Shown here piece after piece: positions 37,559 through 46,669 of a stretch of 64,000 nt of DNA. The number at the start of each line of letters is the position of its first letter. Within the stretch, counting starts at the first letter, position 1. Position numbers and translations under genes: made by a program. The notes beneath the pieces were generated by a model. The model did no database searches. It saw only the letters and a list, made by a program, of their open reading frames with translations, and had not been told where the DNA came from. Origin of the DNA: Loigolactobacillus coryniformis subsp. coryniformis KCTC 3167 = DSM 20001 (GTDB lineage Bacteria; Bacillota; Bacilli; Lactobacillales; Lactobacillaceae); assembly GCF_002706425.1 (NCBI RefSeq), contig NZ_CP017713.1, positions 2,542,001 to 2,606,000 on the forward strand, read 5' to 3'.

Positions 37559-39014
37559 ACAATATCGGCGACAACAACCGCGAAAAACGTTGTTTGATCG
37601 TCAGCCAATAAGATTGTTGCTCAATTTCTTTTTGCGTTAATAACCGACAATCAGCCATATCAGTGGTGAAGATCCGCGCAAGTTGCTTAGCCACTTTAAT
37701 ATCGTACATGAAAGCATTGACTTCAAAATTCAATTTATAGCTGCGGAAATCTTGATTGGCTGAACCAACACTGGAAATCTTACCGTCCATGACTGCCGTT
37801 TTGGCGTGCAGAAAGCCTTTTTCGTAAATGTAAATCTTCACACCGGCAGCAAATAAGATCTGGGCATAGTACTGGGTTGCCCGATAAATAAATGGATGAT
37901 CTGGCATGTGCGGAATCATGATGCGCACATCGATTCCTGATTGCGCTGCGATTGTCAGTGCTGACAGCACACTTTCATCTGGTACCAGGTATGGTGACTG
38001 TAGCCAAATACTCTTCTTGGCCATTGAGATCATTTTAATGTAACCAGCCTTGATTTGTTCACGGTCCGAAGTTGGCCCCGAAGTGACGATCTGCAAGGCT
38101 GTGCTGGCATTTTTCGGTTGCAGCGGCTTAGGAAAATAATCCAATTGATAGCGCACATGTCGGTCAGCTTGGACCGAAACATTCCAATCCATGATGAAGC
38201 GCGTTTGTAGTGCTAAAACTGCGTTACCGATGATCCGTAAATGGGTATCGCGCCAGTAACCAAATTTAGGCATCCGCCCAAGATATTGATCACCGACGTT
38301 AAAGCCACCGGTATAGCCGATCTTACCATCGATCACCACAATTTTACGGTGACAGTGATAATTCAAGCGCGTTTTGGTGATTGAACTATGCGAAGTGATA
38401 AACGTCGCTGCTTGACCACCTAATTGTTCCAAACGACGGAACCATTTCTTGGTCGTACCGTGGGAACCGAACGCATCATACAACACGCGCACTTCTACAC
38501 CTTGTGCAGCCTTTTCTTCCAATATACCTAACAGTTGCTGGCCAATCTGATCGCTGTAGATCGTGTAGTATTCAATATGTACACTGTGTTTAGCTCGGCG
38601 AATATCCTCAAATAATGCGGCAAACTTTTTATCGCCATCAGTAAAAATTTCGACCTGATTACGCTTAGTCAGCGGTGCATTATCAGTTTTCTCAAACAAG
38701 CGCACCATACTACTGGCATTGGCAGTCACTTTTTCCGACAATGGTGTTTTAAATTCAACATCGTCATGCTGCTGCATGGCGATCATTTCTTCCAAACCAG
38801 TTCGATCTTGATGTTCGATCGTGAATAATTTTTCACGACCCATTCCGCGACCTAAGAAAATATACAGTAAGAAGCCGACGATCGGTAATAACACCAAAAC
38901 CAGTAGCCATGCCCAAGTTGAAGAAATATCACGATGTTGGCGAAAAACCGTTACGATCGCCAAAAACGCATTCAAAGTGACGACGACGTCCACAATGATT
39001 TGTACCCAACTCAT
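37557..39014 (-). CDS. cls: cardiolipin synthase
   Basis: 485 aa. Two N-terminal membrane helices (residues about 2-60) and two phospholipase D domains, each with an HKD motif: HCHRKIVVIDGKIGYTGG (about 217) and HAKTAVMDGKISSVGSAN (about 398). Joins two phosphatidylglycerols to cardiolipin and glycerol at the membrane. AAGGGATGG precedes the ATG. Own terminator; divergent from the DHA2 exporter. Confidence 0.95.
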   Translation of the reverse strand: MSWVQIIVDVVVTLNAFLAIVTVFRQHRDISSTWAWLLVLVLLPIVGFLLYIFLGRGMGREKLFTIEHQDRTGLEEMIAMQQHDDVEFKTPLSEKVTANASSMVRLFEKTDNAPLTKRNQVEIFTDGDKKFAALFEDIRRAKHSVHIEYYTIYSDQIGQQLLGILEEKAAQGVEVRVLYDAFGSHGTTKKWFRRLEQLGGQAATFITSHSSITKTRLNYHCHRKIVVIDGKIGYTGGFNVGDQYLGRMPKFGYWRDTHLRIIGNAVLALQTRFIMDWNVSVQADRHVRYQLDYFPKPLQPKNASTALQIVTSGPTSDREQIKAGYIKMISMAKKSIWLQSPYLVPDESVLSALTIAAQSGIDVRIMIPHMPDHPFIYRATQYYAQILFAAGVKIYIYEKGFLHAKTAVMDGKISSVGSANQDFRSYKLNFEVNAFMYDIKVAKQLARIFTTDMADCRLLTQKEIEQQSYWLTIKQRFSRLLSPIL

Positions 39015-39131
39015 CTAATCCATCCCTTCGTCGTTGTGTTTCGCTGTTCTTCATTATACGCTTCTTACGCTGAAAACCGAATCATTTACCCCAGGCTTAG
39101 CTTCACTCCCGGCAGCGCGCTTGCCCTAAAG

Positions 39132-39140
39132 TGCTATAAT
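39132..39140 (+). promoter_or_regulatory. extended -10 promoter for the DHA2 exporter
   Basis: TGCTATAAT about 44 bases before the start codon. The following TTAATAGTTATTAGATCGATTATTAAG has inverted TAATA/TATTA and could hold an operator, which is speculative. Confidence 0.5.
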
Positions 39141-39183
39141 TAATAGTTATTAGATCGATTATTAAGATGAAAGGAAATCAAAT

Positions 39184-40656
39184 ATGGCACAGCAAAACTC
39201 CAGCCAACAAGTGGTGGATGCCAACGGTCAACCGTATAATCGGTTATTGTTAGTGGCAACCCTACTCGTTGGTACTTTTTCGACTTTTATTATGCAAACG
39301 ATCCTCACCACTGCATTTCCAACTTTGATGCGGCATTTCAATATCACTGCCGACACCGTACAGTGGCTGACCACTGGCTTCATGTTGGTCATGGGGATCA
39401 TGATCCCTGTCTCCGCGTGGTTACTTAGCCGCTTCAATTCTAAATATCTTTATTTAACCGCAATTGGTTTGTTTTGGATCGGTACTTTCGTTTGTTACAT
39501 GGCCAATAGCTTCGGCGTCTTACTTGCCGGCCGTCTGATCGAAGCCATGGGTGTCGGTATTTCGGCACCAGTTTTTCAAACGATCATGTTATCGATTTTT
39601 CCACCGCAAAAACGCGGCACGGCCATGGGTTTAGCCGGTATTGTTATTGGTTTAGCCCCTGCTATCGGGCCGACATTATCTGGGTGGATCTTACTTAATT
39701 ATTCATGGCGGATGTTATTTTTAGTTATCTTGCCGGTCAACGGCGCCGTTTTTATTCTGGCCTTATTCACCATGCACAAAGTTTTACCAACTGCAAAAAC
39801 TGCCATTGATGTTTTGTCCGTCATTGTCTCAACGATTGGTTTTGGTAGTTTACTTTATGCCTTTTCTTCAGTTGGGTCTTCCAGCTGGGGTAACCCGAAA
39901 GTCTTGATTCCACTAGTTATCGGCTTGGTGTTCGTCGCCTTATTTGTTCAGCGACAACTACACATGGACAAACCATTACTGGAATTACGGGTCTTCGGTG
40001 TCAAAGCTTTCTCGCTATCCGCAATTTTAACCGCCGTCGCTTACATGGCAATGATGGGCGCTGAAATGGTTTTACCCTTATATATTCAGACGATCCGTGG
40101 CGAATCGGCTTTTCATTCTGGCTTGATTTTACTGCCGGGAGCGGTGATGATGGGGATCATGAGCCCGATCACTGGGCGGATTTTTGACCGTATTGGTGCC
40201 AAGCGCTTGTCGATCACCGGTATGATCCTATTAACAGTCGGTACCGCCTTTTTTGTGACGATGACCGCTAAAACACCAATTATCTACATTACCGTTTTAT
40301 ATACGATGCGGATGTTCGGGATCACCATGGTTACCATGCCGGTAACAACTACCGGGATGAATGCATTACCGTTAAATTTAATTGGTCATGGGACTGCCGT
40401 TAACAACACTACTCGCCAAGTCGCTGCTTCAATGGGGACAGCGATTCTGATCAGTGTTTTGACTAACGTCACTAACGCTCAATCACCAGCTAAATCCTTG
40501 TTAAAACAAGCGCCGTTAGCTTATCAGCAACATATGATCAATGCAACTTTGTCCGGCTATCATGCAGCTTTTGTCGTCTCCTTGCTTTTCTGTGCAGTCG
40601 GTTTAGTGCTCACCTTCATGTTACCCAATGCTAATCATCAAAAGGAGGCGCGCTAA
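39184..40656 (+). CDS. MFS multidrug exporter, DHA2 family (14 helices)
   Basis: 490 aa proton-driven drug exporter like LmrB/EmrB. Family motifs: FPTLMRHFNITADTVQWLTTGFML-type helix 1-2 region, motif A around SRFNSKYLYL, and motif C in GLAPAIGPTLSGWIL. GAAAGGAAATC precedes the ATG. Its stop overlaps the start of the next gene (TAATG), so the two are made together. Probably exports hydrophobic toxic compounds. Confidence 0.9.
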   Translation: MAQQNSSQQVVDANGQPYNRLLLVATLLVGTFSTFIMQTILTTAFPTLMRHFNITADTVQWLTTGFMLVMGIMIPVSAWLLSRFNSKYLYLTAIGLFWIGTFVCYMANSFGVLLAGRLIEAMGVGISAPVFQTIMLSIFPPQKRGTAMGLAGIVIGLAPAIGPTLSGWILLNYSWRMLFLVILPVNGAVFILALFTMHKVLPTAKTAIDVLSVIVSTIGFGSLLYAFSSVGSSSWGNPKVLIPLVIGLVFVALFVQRQLHMDKPLLELRVFGVKAFSLSAILTAVAYMAMMGAEMVLPLYIQTIRGESAFHSGLILLPGAVMMGIMSPITGRIFDRIGAKRLSITGMILLTVGTAFFVTMTAKTPIIYITVLYTMRMFGITMVTMPVTTTGMNALPLNLIGHGTAVNNTTRQVAASMGTAILISVLTNVTNAQSPAKSLLKQAPLAYQQHMINATLSGYHAAFVVSLLFCAVGLVLTFMLPNANHQKEAR

Positions 40657-41174
40657 TGATCATTGTCATTTTGACGCTCGCTATTTTTGTTTTCAGCGGT
40701 AGTATGATTTTTATGCATCGTGGCTTGCGGCGCCAGCTAGTCAACGTCTTTAGTTTACTCGTGATCGTCGCCAGCATCGGCCTGATCATTGCCAACGACA
40801 ATCACCACTTTGGCATGGAGAAAGTCAGCCATACACAAACGTACACGTTGCAAAGTAGTGTGGCGACCCCTGGTGTTCAGTTATTGCTTTACCACAAGCT
40901 AGGTACTGGCAACGAGCGAATCTATCTTTACCGAACGACGCATAGTACTAAGTTACTAAAAACTGCGACTCATAACAGTCAGGTAACTGTAAAACAGAAT
41001 GCGCAACGCGCGCAACTCCAGCTACGTACAACGCGCTGGGTTTACCAGAATAAACTGATGACGGCACTTTTTGGTATTACCAACGAAAATCACCAATTAG
41101 CTAATCGTCACTATCAATTTAATTTATCGGCAACTTGGCACGTGATCAGTACGAACGCTGCACAAAACAAATAA
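40656..41174 (+). CDS. DUF4811 domain protein
   Basis: 172 aa. Two N-terminal hydrophobic helices (IIVILTLAIFVFSGSMIFMH and LVNVFSLLVIVASIGLIIA), then an extracytoplasmic, beta-rich domain of about 115 residues. The family is found in lactobacilli, regularly behind a DHA2 exporter as here, which suggests an accessory subunit; no function is established. Coupled to the exporter by TAATG. Confidence 0.75.
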   Translation: MIIVILTLAIFVFSGSMIFMHRGLRRQLVNVFSLLVIVASIGLIIANDNHHFGMEKVSHTQTYTLQSSVATPGVQLLLYHKLGTGNERIYLYRTTHSTKLLKTATHNSQVTVKQNAQRAQLQLRTTRWVYQNKLMTALFGITNENHQLANRHYQFNLSATWHVISTNAAQNK

Positions 41175-41176
41175 TA

Positions 41177-41221
41177 AAAATGGAGTTGAACATAAGTCAT
41201 TTATGTCCAACTCCATTTTTT
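41177..41221 (+). terminator. terminator after DUF4811 gene (dispersed repeat, copy B)
   Basis: AAAATGGAGTTG and CAACTCCATTTT pair, with inner ACATAA/TTTATGT; six Ts follow. The hairpin is closely related to copies A and C of the dispersed repeat. The IS4-type element inserted 10 bases downstream leaves it intact. Confidence 0.85.
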
Positions 41222-41309
41222 ATACTCTCTTCTAAAGGTTGAAAGTATCAAATAGACCGTAACCATTGATGTCAAACGGTTATGGCACGATATATTACTA
41301 GTTTCCACT

Positions 41310-42665
41310 TCATTGAGCATTACCGAGTAGCCTGGCCAGGCTATTCGGTAATGCTTTTATAAATTCGTCAAAAATAATAGTTAATGTTTCAACCGCCATG
41401 TCGAGTTTTTCACCTAGACCAGTAATTGTTTGTATCAGCCAATTCAACGCACTTACTAACTTAATATCAGGCAACGGTCGTCCATAATCGAAGAATAAGT
41501 CACCCAGCGTCCTGTCGTCCGTATTTTCACGTTGCGCCAATGCAAGGACGTCATAGCTTAACATGACCATTGCTAGGTGACCGCAAAGTCCATCATAGCT
41601 TTGGACTTGAGTCTGATCAAATTGCAGGTATTGTTTAGCGACTTTAAAATAACATTCGATCTGCCAACGCCGACCGTACATCTGAATGATTGCTTCTGGT
41701 CTTAGGTCAGTCATTGTGGTCGCCAACACAAGATATTGATCAGCCTGGCCACGTTTGGTTACGAAGACTAACTTCATTGGGATTTTTTCGCCATCAACTT
41801 CAAATGTGACGATTGGACTGTATAGATAGCTATCCTTAATTGGCCATTTACTGCGCCGTAAGTTAGTGTATAAAGTCTTAATATCCATTTCTCGGCCACG
41901 ATAACGAAAATAGACTTTTTTAGTTTTTTTCAACATACCAATCCCATGACAATGACGTTTTAGCAATGCCGCAAACATACGCGGTGATGCATACCAGCTA
42001 TCGAATAAGACGTACTTGGCCTTGATGCCGGATTTGATTGCATCATCTACTAATTCTAAAGCGACATCGGTCATTTTACGGGTTGCCTGTGTACGTCGTT
42101 TCGCGGCCAGTGATCGTTGATCACTGGACTTAAGGTGCCCAAACCGATTTTTGGCGTGGCTTGATGACATCAAGGCAAAGTTCAGCGGTAAAAAAGTATT
42201 GCCGTCACTCCAGCCTAAAGTTAGTGTCCTAAAGCCTTTAAAATACTGCTGTTTGTCGTGGTCAAAAACACGAGCTAATAATTCAGTTTTGCGTGAAAAT
42301 TCACGTTTAAACAATGAATCATCAATGATCAAGGCTTGTCGCCGTCTTGGATCGGTAAAATGTTGCACGTATTGGATCAAATGGATCGCTAATAGCTGAA
42401 CCAGCCGTTGCCAATTAATATGTGGATCATTTAGACAATTGCGAACAGTTCGTTTTGAAAAATCGTTAGCCTTTTCTGCTCTAAAAATGGAGTAGCGATT
42501 AAAGATGGTGGTCAATAACCATTCAAATAAGCGTTCAGTTTTAATACCGCGCGATTTATGGATATTGACACGACGCAAAATAGCGGAGAGATGGACCAAT
42601 TTTGAAAAATGAGCAAAAGAATGATGAATATCAGTGTCATTGTATTGTATAGTAGACATAGGCAT
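41310..42665 (-). CDS. IS4 family transposase
   Basis: 451 aa, full length. The catalytic residues are visible: D in ALIIDDSLFKREFSRK, D in YVLFDSWYASPRMF, and the IS4-type Y-R-E-K signature in YGRRWQIECYFKVAK. GAGGAG lies 5 bases before the first ATG (42663-42665); a second ATG six bases on is possible. The region carrying the start codon can pair with sequence 50 bases upstream (see the hairpin entry), limiting translation from read-through messenger. Confidence 0.94.
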   Translation of the reverse strand: MPMSTIQYNDTDIHHSFAHFSKLVHLSAILRRVNIHKSRGIKTERLFEWLLTTIFNRYSIFRAEKANDFSKRTVRNCLNDPHINWQRLVQLLAIHLIQYVQHFTDPRRRQALIIDDSLFKREFSRKTELLARVFDHDKQQYFKGFRTLTLGWSDGNTFLPLNFALMSSSHAKNRFGHLKSSDQRSLAAKRRTQATRKMTDVALELVDDAIKSGIKAKYVLFDSWYASPRMFAALLKRHCHGIGMLKKTKKVYFRYRGREMDIKTLYTNLRRSKWPIKDSYLYSPIVTFEVDGEKIPMKLVFVTKRGQADQYLVLATTMTDLRPEAIIQMYGRRWQIECYFKVAKQYLQFDQTQVQSYDGLCGHLAMVMLSYDVLALAQRENTDDRTLGDLFFDYGRPLPDIKLVSALNWLIQTITGLGEKLDMAVETLTIIFDEFIKALPNSLARLLGNAQ

Positions 42666-42727
42666 GAAACTCCTCTGTATGGTTTTTGTTTAGACGCTTT
42701 AAGTATACAGATGTGAATGGTTTCATG
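42663..42727 (-). promoter_or_regulatory. start-codon-burying hairpin of the IS4 transposase
   Basis: On the minus strand CATGAAAC (complement of 42720-42727) pairs with GTTTCATG (42663-42670), which contains the ATG, and CTGTAT pairs with ATACAG (42675-42680 with 42705-42710). Transcripts entering from outside would fold this stem; a promoter inside the element would omit the upstream arm. This arrangement is known from IS10 and IS50. Confidence 0.6.
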
Positions 42728-42816
42728 TCTATTTTTGTAGCAAAAAAGTCCTAACAGATCAGGGCTTAAGTGGAAATATTAACTTTCAACCTTTAGCTCT
42801 CTTTTAATTATTCAAT

Positions 42817-43137
42817 TTAAAATGATTTTAAGCCGAGCACTTCGCCCAACTTTTGCCCAGCGGCAACCCGGGTCTTTAATTGATCCATATCAAAAATAAT
42901 GCCGGTGATCTCGTGATCCAAGAAATCAAAGCGTTCATAATAAATATATGGGGCTTCGTCGGCAGCGTGGAAAGCGTCACTGATTTGCGTAGTAAACTGC
43001 TTAGCCCAGTCATCATCCTGCAACTTAGCAAAATCCTTACGCGTAACGTACCCTTTTTCTTTGATCAACTTAACTGCCTGATCAACTAACGCCGAATCAA
43101 TTTTTGCTACCTTTTCTGCTACATTTGCTGCTGCCAT
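42817..43137 (-). CDS. small conserved-looking protein of unknown function
   Basis: 106 aa, cytoplasmic, acidic, with no membrane helix or signal peptide. It is predicted helical in the first half (VAEKVAKIDSALVDQAVKLI, then KEKGYVTRKDFAKLQDDDW), with an aromatic patch (PYIYYERFDFLDHE). AGGAAGCG precedes the ATG. The segment LIKEKGYVTRKDF resembles a winged-helix-like turn but this is not enough for a call. Its 3' side was the insertion point of the IS4 element; the stop codon is intact. I do not recognise the family. Confidence 0.6.
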   Translation of the reverse strand: MAAANVAEKVAKIDSALVDQAVKLIKEKGYVTRKDFAKLQDDDWAKQFTTQISDAFHAADEAPYIYYERFDFLDHEITGIIFDMDQLKTRVAAGQKLGEVLGLKSF

Positions 43138-43301
43138 AATTTATCGCTTCCTATTTTATTACATTATACCCAGAATTGGGTGGCAAGCCCATTACTGTAT
43201 ACCTTTAGTATAGTTCTTTTTGCGGAGGATGTGGCTATCGTTGCTCGATTAATTATGGCATAATGAAGTCAATAACGATGAAACGCAAAGTAGGTGGCCT
43301 C

Positions 43302-44651
43302 ATGCAAATACCCGGGAAAAAGCGGCGCGTGCCATTACCGCGAATTTTAACGCTTGGCTTTTTAGTCCTCATCTTAATTGGTGGACTATTATTAATGCTG
43401 CCGCTGGCAACTCGGTCTGGGCACACAACACCGTTTATCGACGCTATTTTTACGGCCACATCTGCGACTTGTATTACCGGTCTAACTACCGTTAACACCG
43501 CAGTGCATTGGTCTTTATTTGGTCAAAGTGTGATTTTAGCGCTGATCGAAATCGGTGGCTTGGGGTTCATGACATTCAGCGTTCTGCCTTTTGTCTTATT
43601 AAAACGACGGGTTGATCTGACCACGCGCTTATTGATCAAGGAATCATTGAATTTTGAAAAATTAGCCGACGTTAGTAGCGTGATGAAATACGTTATTGGC
43701 TTGTCGTTGGCGATTCAAAGCCTGGGTGCAGCCCTATTATTTATTGATTTTTATCCGCATTATGGTTTCAGTCGCGGATTATTCATGAGTATTTTCCATT
43801 CAGTATCAGCTTTTTGTAACGCTGGCTTTGATTTATTCGGCAATAGCTTAGAAAGCCGGCCTAACGATGTTTATCTGCTCTTAGTGATCAGTGCTTTAGT
43901 GATTGCCGGGGGACTGGGCTTTTTGGTTTGGCGCGATCTGCTGTTATTCAATCGACGGAAACGTTTGTCGCTGCACACTAAACTAGCGCTAAGTACCACT
44001 GGCGTTTTATTAGCCGGCGGCTTCGTCTTTTTCCTATTGACTGAAGATAACTTGGCCGTGCTAGCACCCCACGTTTCTACCGGCAATCGTTTGATCAATA
44101 CTTTCTTTCTTGCGGTCACACCCCGCACCGCTGGGCTGACAACCATTCCTTACAGTGAAATCTCGATCGCTGGTATTTTGTTGACGATCGTCTTAATGTT
44201 CATCGGCGGAACACCTGGTTCTACGGCCGGTGGGATCAAAACCACCACGCTAGGATTACTGACCTTACAAACTTGGGCGGTGCTGTGCGGTAATCGCGAT
44301 GTAGAATTTGGTCATCGCCGTTTTAGCGACCAAAATATTCTCCGTGCTTTAATGTTAGTTTTCATCAGTTTAACTTTAGTAATCGTAGCGGGGGTCATAT
44401 TGACTGCTACAGAAACGATTCCCACGCGTTACGGCCTAGAATACGTGATCTTTGAGGTGATCTCAGCCTTTAGCACTGCCGGCATGACCATGGGCTTAAC
44501 GCCGCATTTGACCGTGATCGGCAAATTGATCATTATGCTGTTAATGTTCCTCGGCCGGGTCGGTATTTACACCGTGATGTTTACCGTCCTCAACGCCAGT
44601 CATCCCCGAAAAGGGTATCGTTACCCAGCTGAAAATGTGATGCTCGGTTAA
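43302..44651 (+). CDS. ktrB: potassium uptake protein, TrkH/KtrB family
   Basis: 449 aa from ATG 43302 with AGGTGG upstream; in-frame ATGs at 43263 and 43278 lack a site. Ion-conducting subunit with four pore repeats, each with a filter glycine: ATCITGLTTVNT, SAFCNAGFDLFG, TPRTAGLTTIPYS and SAFSTAGMTMGLT. Imports K+ coupled to Na+ or driven by the membrane potential. Followed after 27 bases by ktrA. Confidence 0.95.
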   Translation: MQIPGKKRRVPLPRILTLGFLVLILIGGLLLMLPLATRSGHTTPFIDAIFTATSATCITGLTTVNTAVHWSLFGQSVILALIEIGGLGFMTFSVLPFVLLKRRVDLTTRLLIKESLNFEKLADVSSVMKYVIGLSLAIQSLGAALLFIDFYPHYGFSRGLFMSIFHSVSAFCNAGFDLFGNSLESRPNDVYLLLVISALVIAGGLGFLVWRDLLLFNRRKRLSLHTKLALSTTGVLLAGGFVFFLLTEDNLAVLAPHVSTGNRLINTFFLAVTPRTAGLTTIPYSEISIAGILLTIVLMFIGGTPGSTAGGIKTTTLGLLTLQTWAVLCGNRDVEFGHRRFSDQNILRALMLVFISLTLVIVAGVILTATETIPTRYGLEYVIFEVISAFSTAGMTMGLTPHLTVIGKLIIMLLMFLGRVGIYTVMFTVLNASHPRKGYRYPAENVMLG

Positions 44652-44678
44652 TTTGCACGCAAAGGAGACCATGTAATA

Positions 44679-45344
44679 ATGAAACAAAATTTTGCAGTGA
44701 TCGGTTTGGGCCGTTTTGGTACTAGTATCTGTCGGGTGTTAGCCGCGGAACAACAAGAAGTCTTAGCTATCGATATTAATGAAGACCGCGTTAACGACTT
44801 AGCCGACGTCGCAACGGAAGCCATCGTTGCCGATGCCCAAGATGAAGAGACATTACGCTCACTGGAGATCGGTAAATTTGATCACGTGATCGTAGCAATC
44901 GGTAAAAACATTCAGGCTAATATTTTAGTTACACTGATCGTCAAAGAACTAGGCGTCCCCGATATCACCGCTAAAGCCGAAAACGATACTCATGCACGCG
45001 TTTTGGCACGAATCGGTGCTGACCAAGTGGTCCATCCTGAACGCGATATGGGCGCGCGCGTGGCCCACCATTTATTATCGCCAAACATCCTCAATTACTT
45101 AGCAATCAATGACGATGTCACCATGGCCGAAGTTAAGATCACCAGTTCCGCTTTTGTGGGCAAAAGTCTGACCGAACTGAATTTTCATCAGCGCTTCGGC
45201 TTAACCGTGATCGCCATTCAACACGGTGACAACGTGACTGTTTCACCAGCCGGTACTGACGTTGTGCAGTTGAACGATGAGATTTCTGTGGTCGGTCCGA
45301 CCCGGGCCGTTGAAGACTTAAATGATCGGATGAGTTCCCGTTAA
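44679..45344 (+). CDS. ktrA: potassium uptake regulatory subunit, TrkA/KtrA family
   Basis: 221 aa. RCK N domain with the Rossmann loop VIGLGRFGTSIC and a C-terminal RCK-C domain (about residues 140-219). Binds ATP/ADP or NAD(H), and in some relatives cyclic di-AMP, to gate KtrB. AAAGGAG precedes the ATG. Full length. Confidence 0.95.
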   Translation: MKQNFAVIGLGRFGTSICRVLAAEQQEVLAIDINEDRVNDLADVATEAIVADAQDEETLRSLEIGKFDHVIVAIGKNIQANILVTLIVKELGVPDITAKAENDTHARVLARIGADQVVHPERDMGARVAHHLLSPNILNYLAINDDVTMAEVKITSSAFVGKSLTELNFHQRFGLTVIAIQHGDNVTVSPAGTDVVQLNDEISVVGPTRAVEDLNDRMSSR

Positions 45345-45454
45345 ACGACACAATTAAGACACAACTTTTTCATTAAATTTTTCGTTAACTACTATATTAA
45401 CTAGATTCTATAATGCTACAATAGGGCTCTAAAAAAGATCGAGGCGTGAATAAT

Positions 45455-46276
45455 GTGCAGATAACGAAAAAATTAAAATTGATCTGGTTACTGCTACTGT
45501 TAGTTGCAGTCGTTGCCATACAACCGCAACACACCACGTCGGCGGTCCAACATTATCACCGACCGACCTTGTTGATTCATGGTCTCGCTGCTAGCAGCGC
45601 CACCTATGACCATTTTGTCGCCCGCGCTGAACGAACTGATCGTGGTCAATACGCGCTGACCGCCAGAATCACACCAAAAAATAAAGTTCATCTTTTAGGT
45701 CATTGGGATCCCAACGACCCTCATCCTTTGATCAAAGTCGTTTTTATCGACAATATGGCCTCGTGGCAGCGTAATGCAATGTGGCTGAATCACTTATTAC
45801 ACGTACTCAAAAACAAATATAACATTCGTTCTTTTGATGCGGTGGCTCATTCTCGGGGCAACTTAGACTTGTTAATGGCTTACGGCCAGCAGCATCTCTT
45901 GGAATTAAAACGCGCGGTACTTGTCTCAGTGCCGGCAAACGGTGCGCTGGGCCGCGGCGATGAACTAGGTGCTAATCGTATTTTAAAGGATGGTCAACCT
46001 AAATTAGAGCGTCCAGCTTACCATGATCTTGTCCAACTGCGACCCACCTTTCCACCTGGCGTTCATGTATTGAACATCATGGGTAATGATGGCAATGGCA
46101 CGCACAGCGATGGCCGCGTCACCAACGTTTCTAGTCGTTCATTAAAACCTGCATTAGGCATGCGGCTAGCTTCCTACCATAACCTTGTCGTTCATGGTCG
46201 TTTTGCTACTCACCATACGATCATTCGTCGCAACGCCAAAGTACAGCGTGCTGCCATGAATTTCTTATGGCATTAG
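45455..46276 (+). CDS. alpha/beta hydrolase, DUF915-like, secreted or membrane-anchored
   Basis: 273 aa from GTG 45455 (GAGG 10 bases upstream); a GTG at 45446 is too close to that site. One N-terminal hydrophobic segment (LIWLLLLLVAVVAIQP) is a signal peptide or anchor. The hydrolase fold shows LLIHGLAASSATYDHF (oxyanion region), the nucleophile serine in DAVAHSRGNLD and a histidine near the C-terminus (HHTIIRRN region). Such proteins are common in lactobacilli; the substrate, perhaps an ester, is unknown. Confidence 0.85.
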   Translation: MQITKKLKLIWLLLLLVAVVAIQPQHTTSAVQHYHRPTLLIHGLAASSATYDHFVARAERTDRGQYALTARITPKNKVHLLGHWDPNDPHPLIKVVFIDNMASWQRNAMWLNHLLHVLKNKYNIRSFDAVAHSRGNLDLLMAYGQQHLLELKRAVLVSVPANGALGRGDELGANRILKDGQPKLERPAYHDLVQLRPTFPPGVHVLNIMGNDGNGTHSDGRVTNVSSRSLKPALGMRLASYHNLVVHGRFATHHTIIRRNAKVQRAAMNFLWH

Positions 46277-46297
46277 TTAAAGCACACCACACTAACC

Positions 46298-46342
46298 AAA
46301 AAAGAGCGGCACAACCATTGACTGGCTGTGCCGCTCTTTTTA
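46298..46342. terminator. bidirectional terminator
   Basis: AAAAGAGCGGCACA and TGTGCCGCTCTTTT form a 14-bp stem with T-rich tails on both strands, between the convergent hydrolase and DUF2187 genes. Confidence 0.92.
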
Positions 46343-46346
46343 ACGT

Positions 46347-46556
46347 TTATTTAGCACTGACTAACTTCATTTTACCAAAGCTAATCACAGCTTTGTTCTG
46401 TAAGTCTTGGATATTCATGCTATCAGTTTTGGCATCGTAATCGGTAATATTAACTAACGCTGAATTTTCGTAAACTTTCTCGATCACACCGGAGAAGTCC
46501 GCTTCCATATTGCCGTTAGCCTTGCAACGTACAGTATTGCCTACTTGAATGTCCAT
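46347..46556 (-). CDS. DUF2187 family protein (YkvS-like)
   Basis: 69 aa beta-rich protein with the family pattern VGNTVRCKANGNMEADFSGV, then EKVYENSALVNI and KAVISFGKMK, reminiscent of small KOW/SH3-like domains. Good ribosome binding site (GGAGG) and promoter. Function unknown; relatives are found in many Firmicutes. An IS4-type element sits 106 bases upstream but clear of the promoter. Confidence 0.82.
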   Translation of the reverse strand: MDIQVGNTVRCKANGNMEADFSGVIEKVYENSALVNITDYDAKTDSMNIQDLQNKAVISFGKMKLVSAK

Positions 46557-46596
46557 CTCGATTCCTCCATCTCATGCAGCTGATAATATAGCGCAT

Positions 46597-46625
46597 ATAT
46601 TACCGCGTCTATAGAAGGAATGCAA
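46597..46625 (-). promoter_or_regulatory. promoter of the DUF2187 gene
   Basis: Minus strand TTGCAT (46620-46625), 17-base spacer, TAATAT (46597-46602). The IS element's end is 37 bases upstream of the -35. Confidence 0.6.
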
Positions 46626-46669
46626 GCAAAATATATAGCAAATCACCAAGTTTTTACTTAAACAGCACT

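Larger units (their letters stand above)
41232..42796 (-). mobile_element. IS4-family insertion sequence, complete (1565 bp)
   Basis: Terminal inverted repeats are exact for 15 bases: CTAAAGGTTGAAAGT at 41232-41246 and its complement at 42782-42796. The flanks carry a 7-bp direct repeat CTCTCTT (41225-41231 and 42797-42803), the target duplication. One intact transposase gene lies inside. The element sits between a terminator and the end of a small gene, so no gene is broken. Identical target repeats and intact ends suggest recent insertion. Confidence 0.93.
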
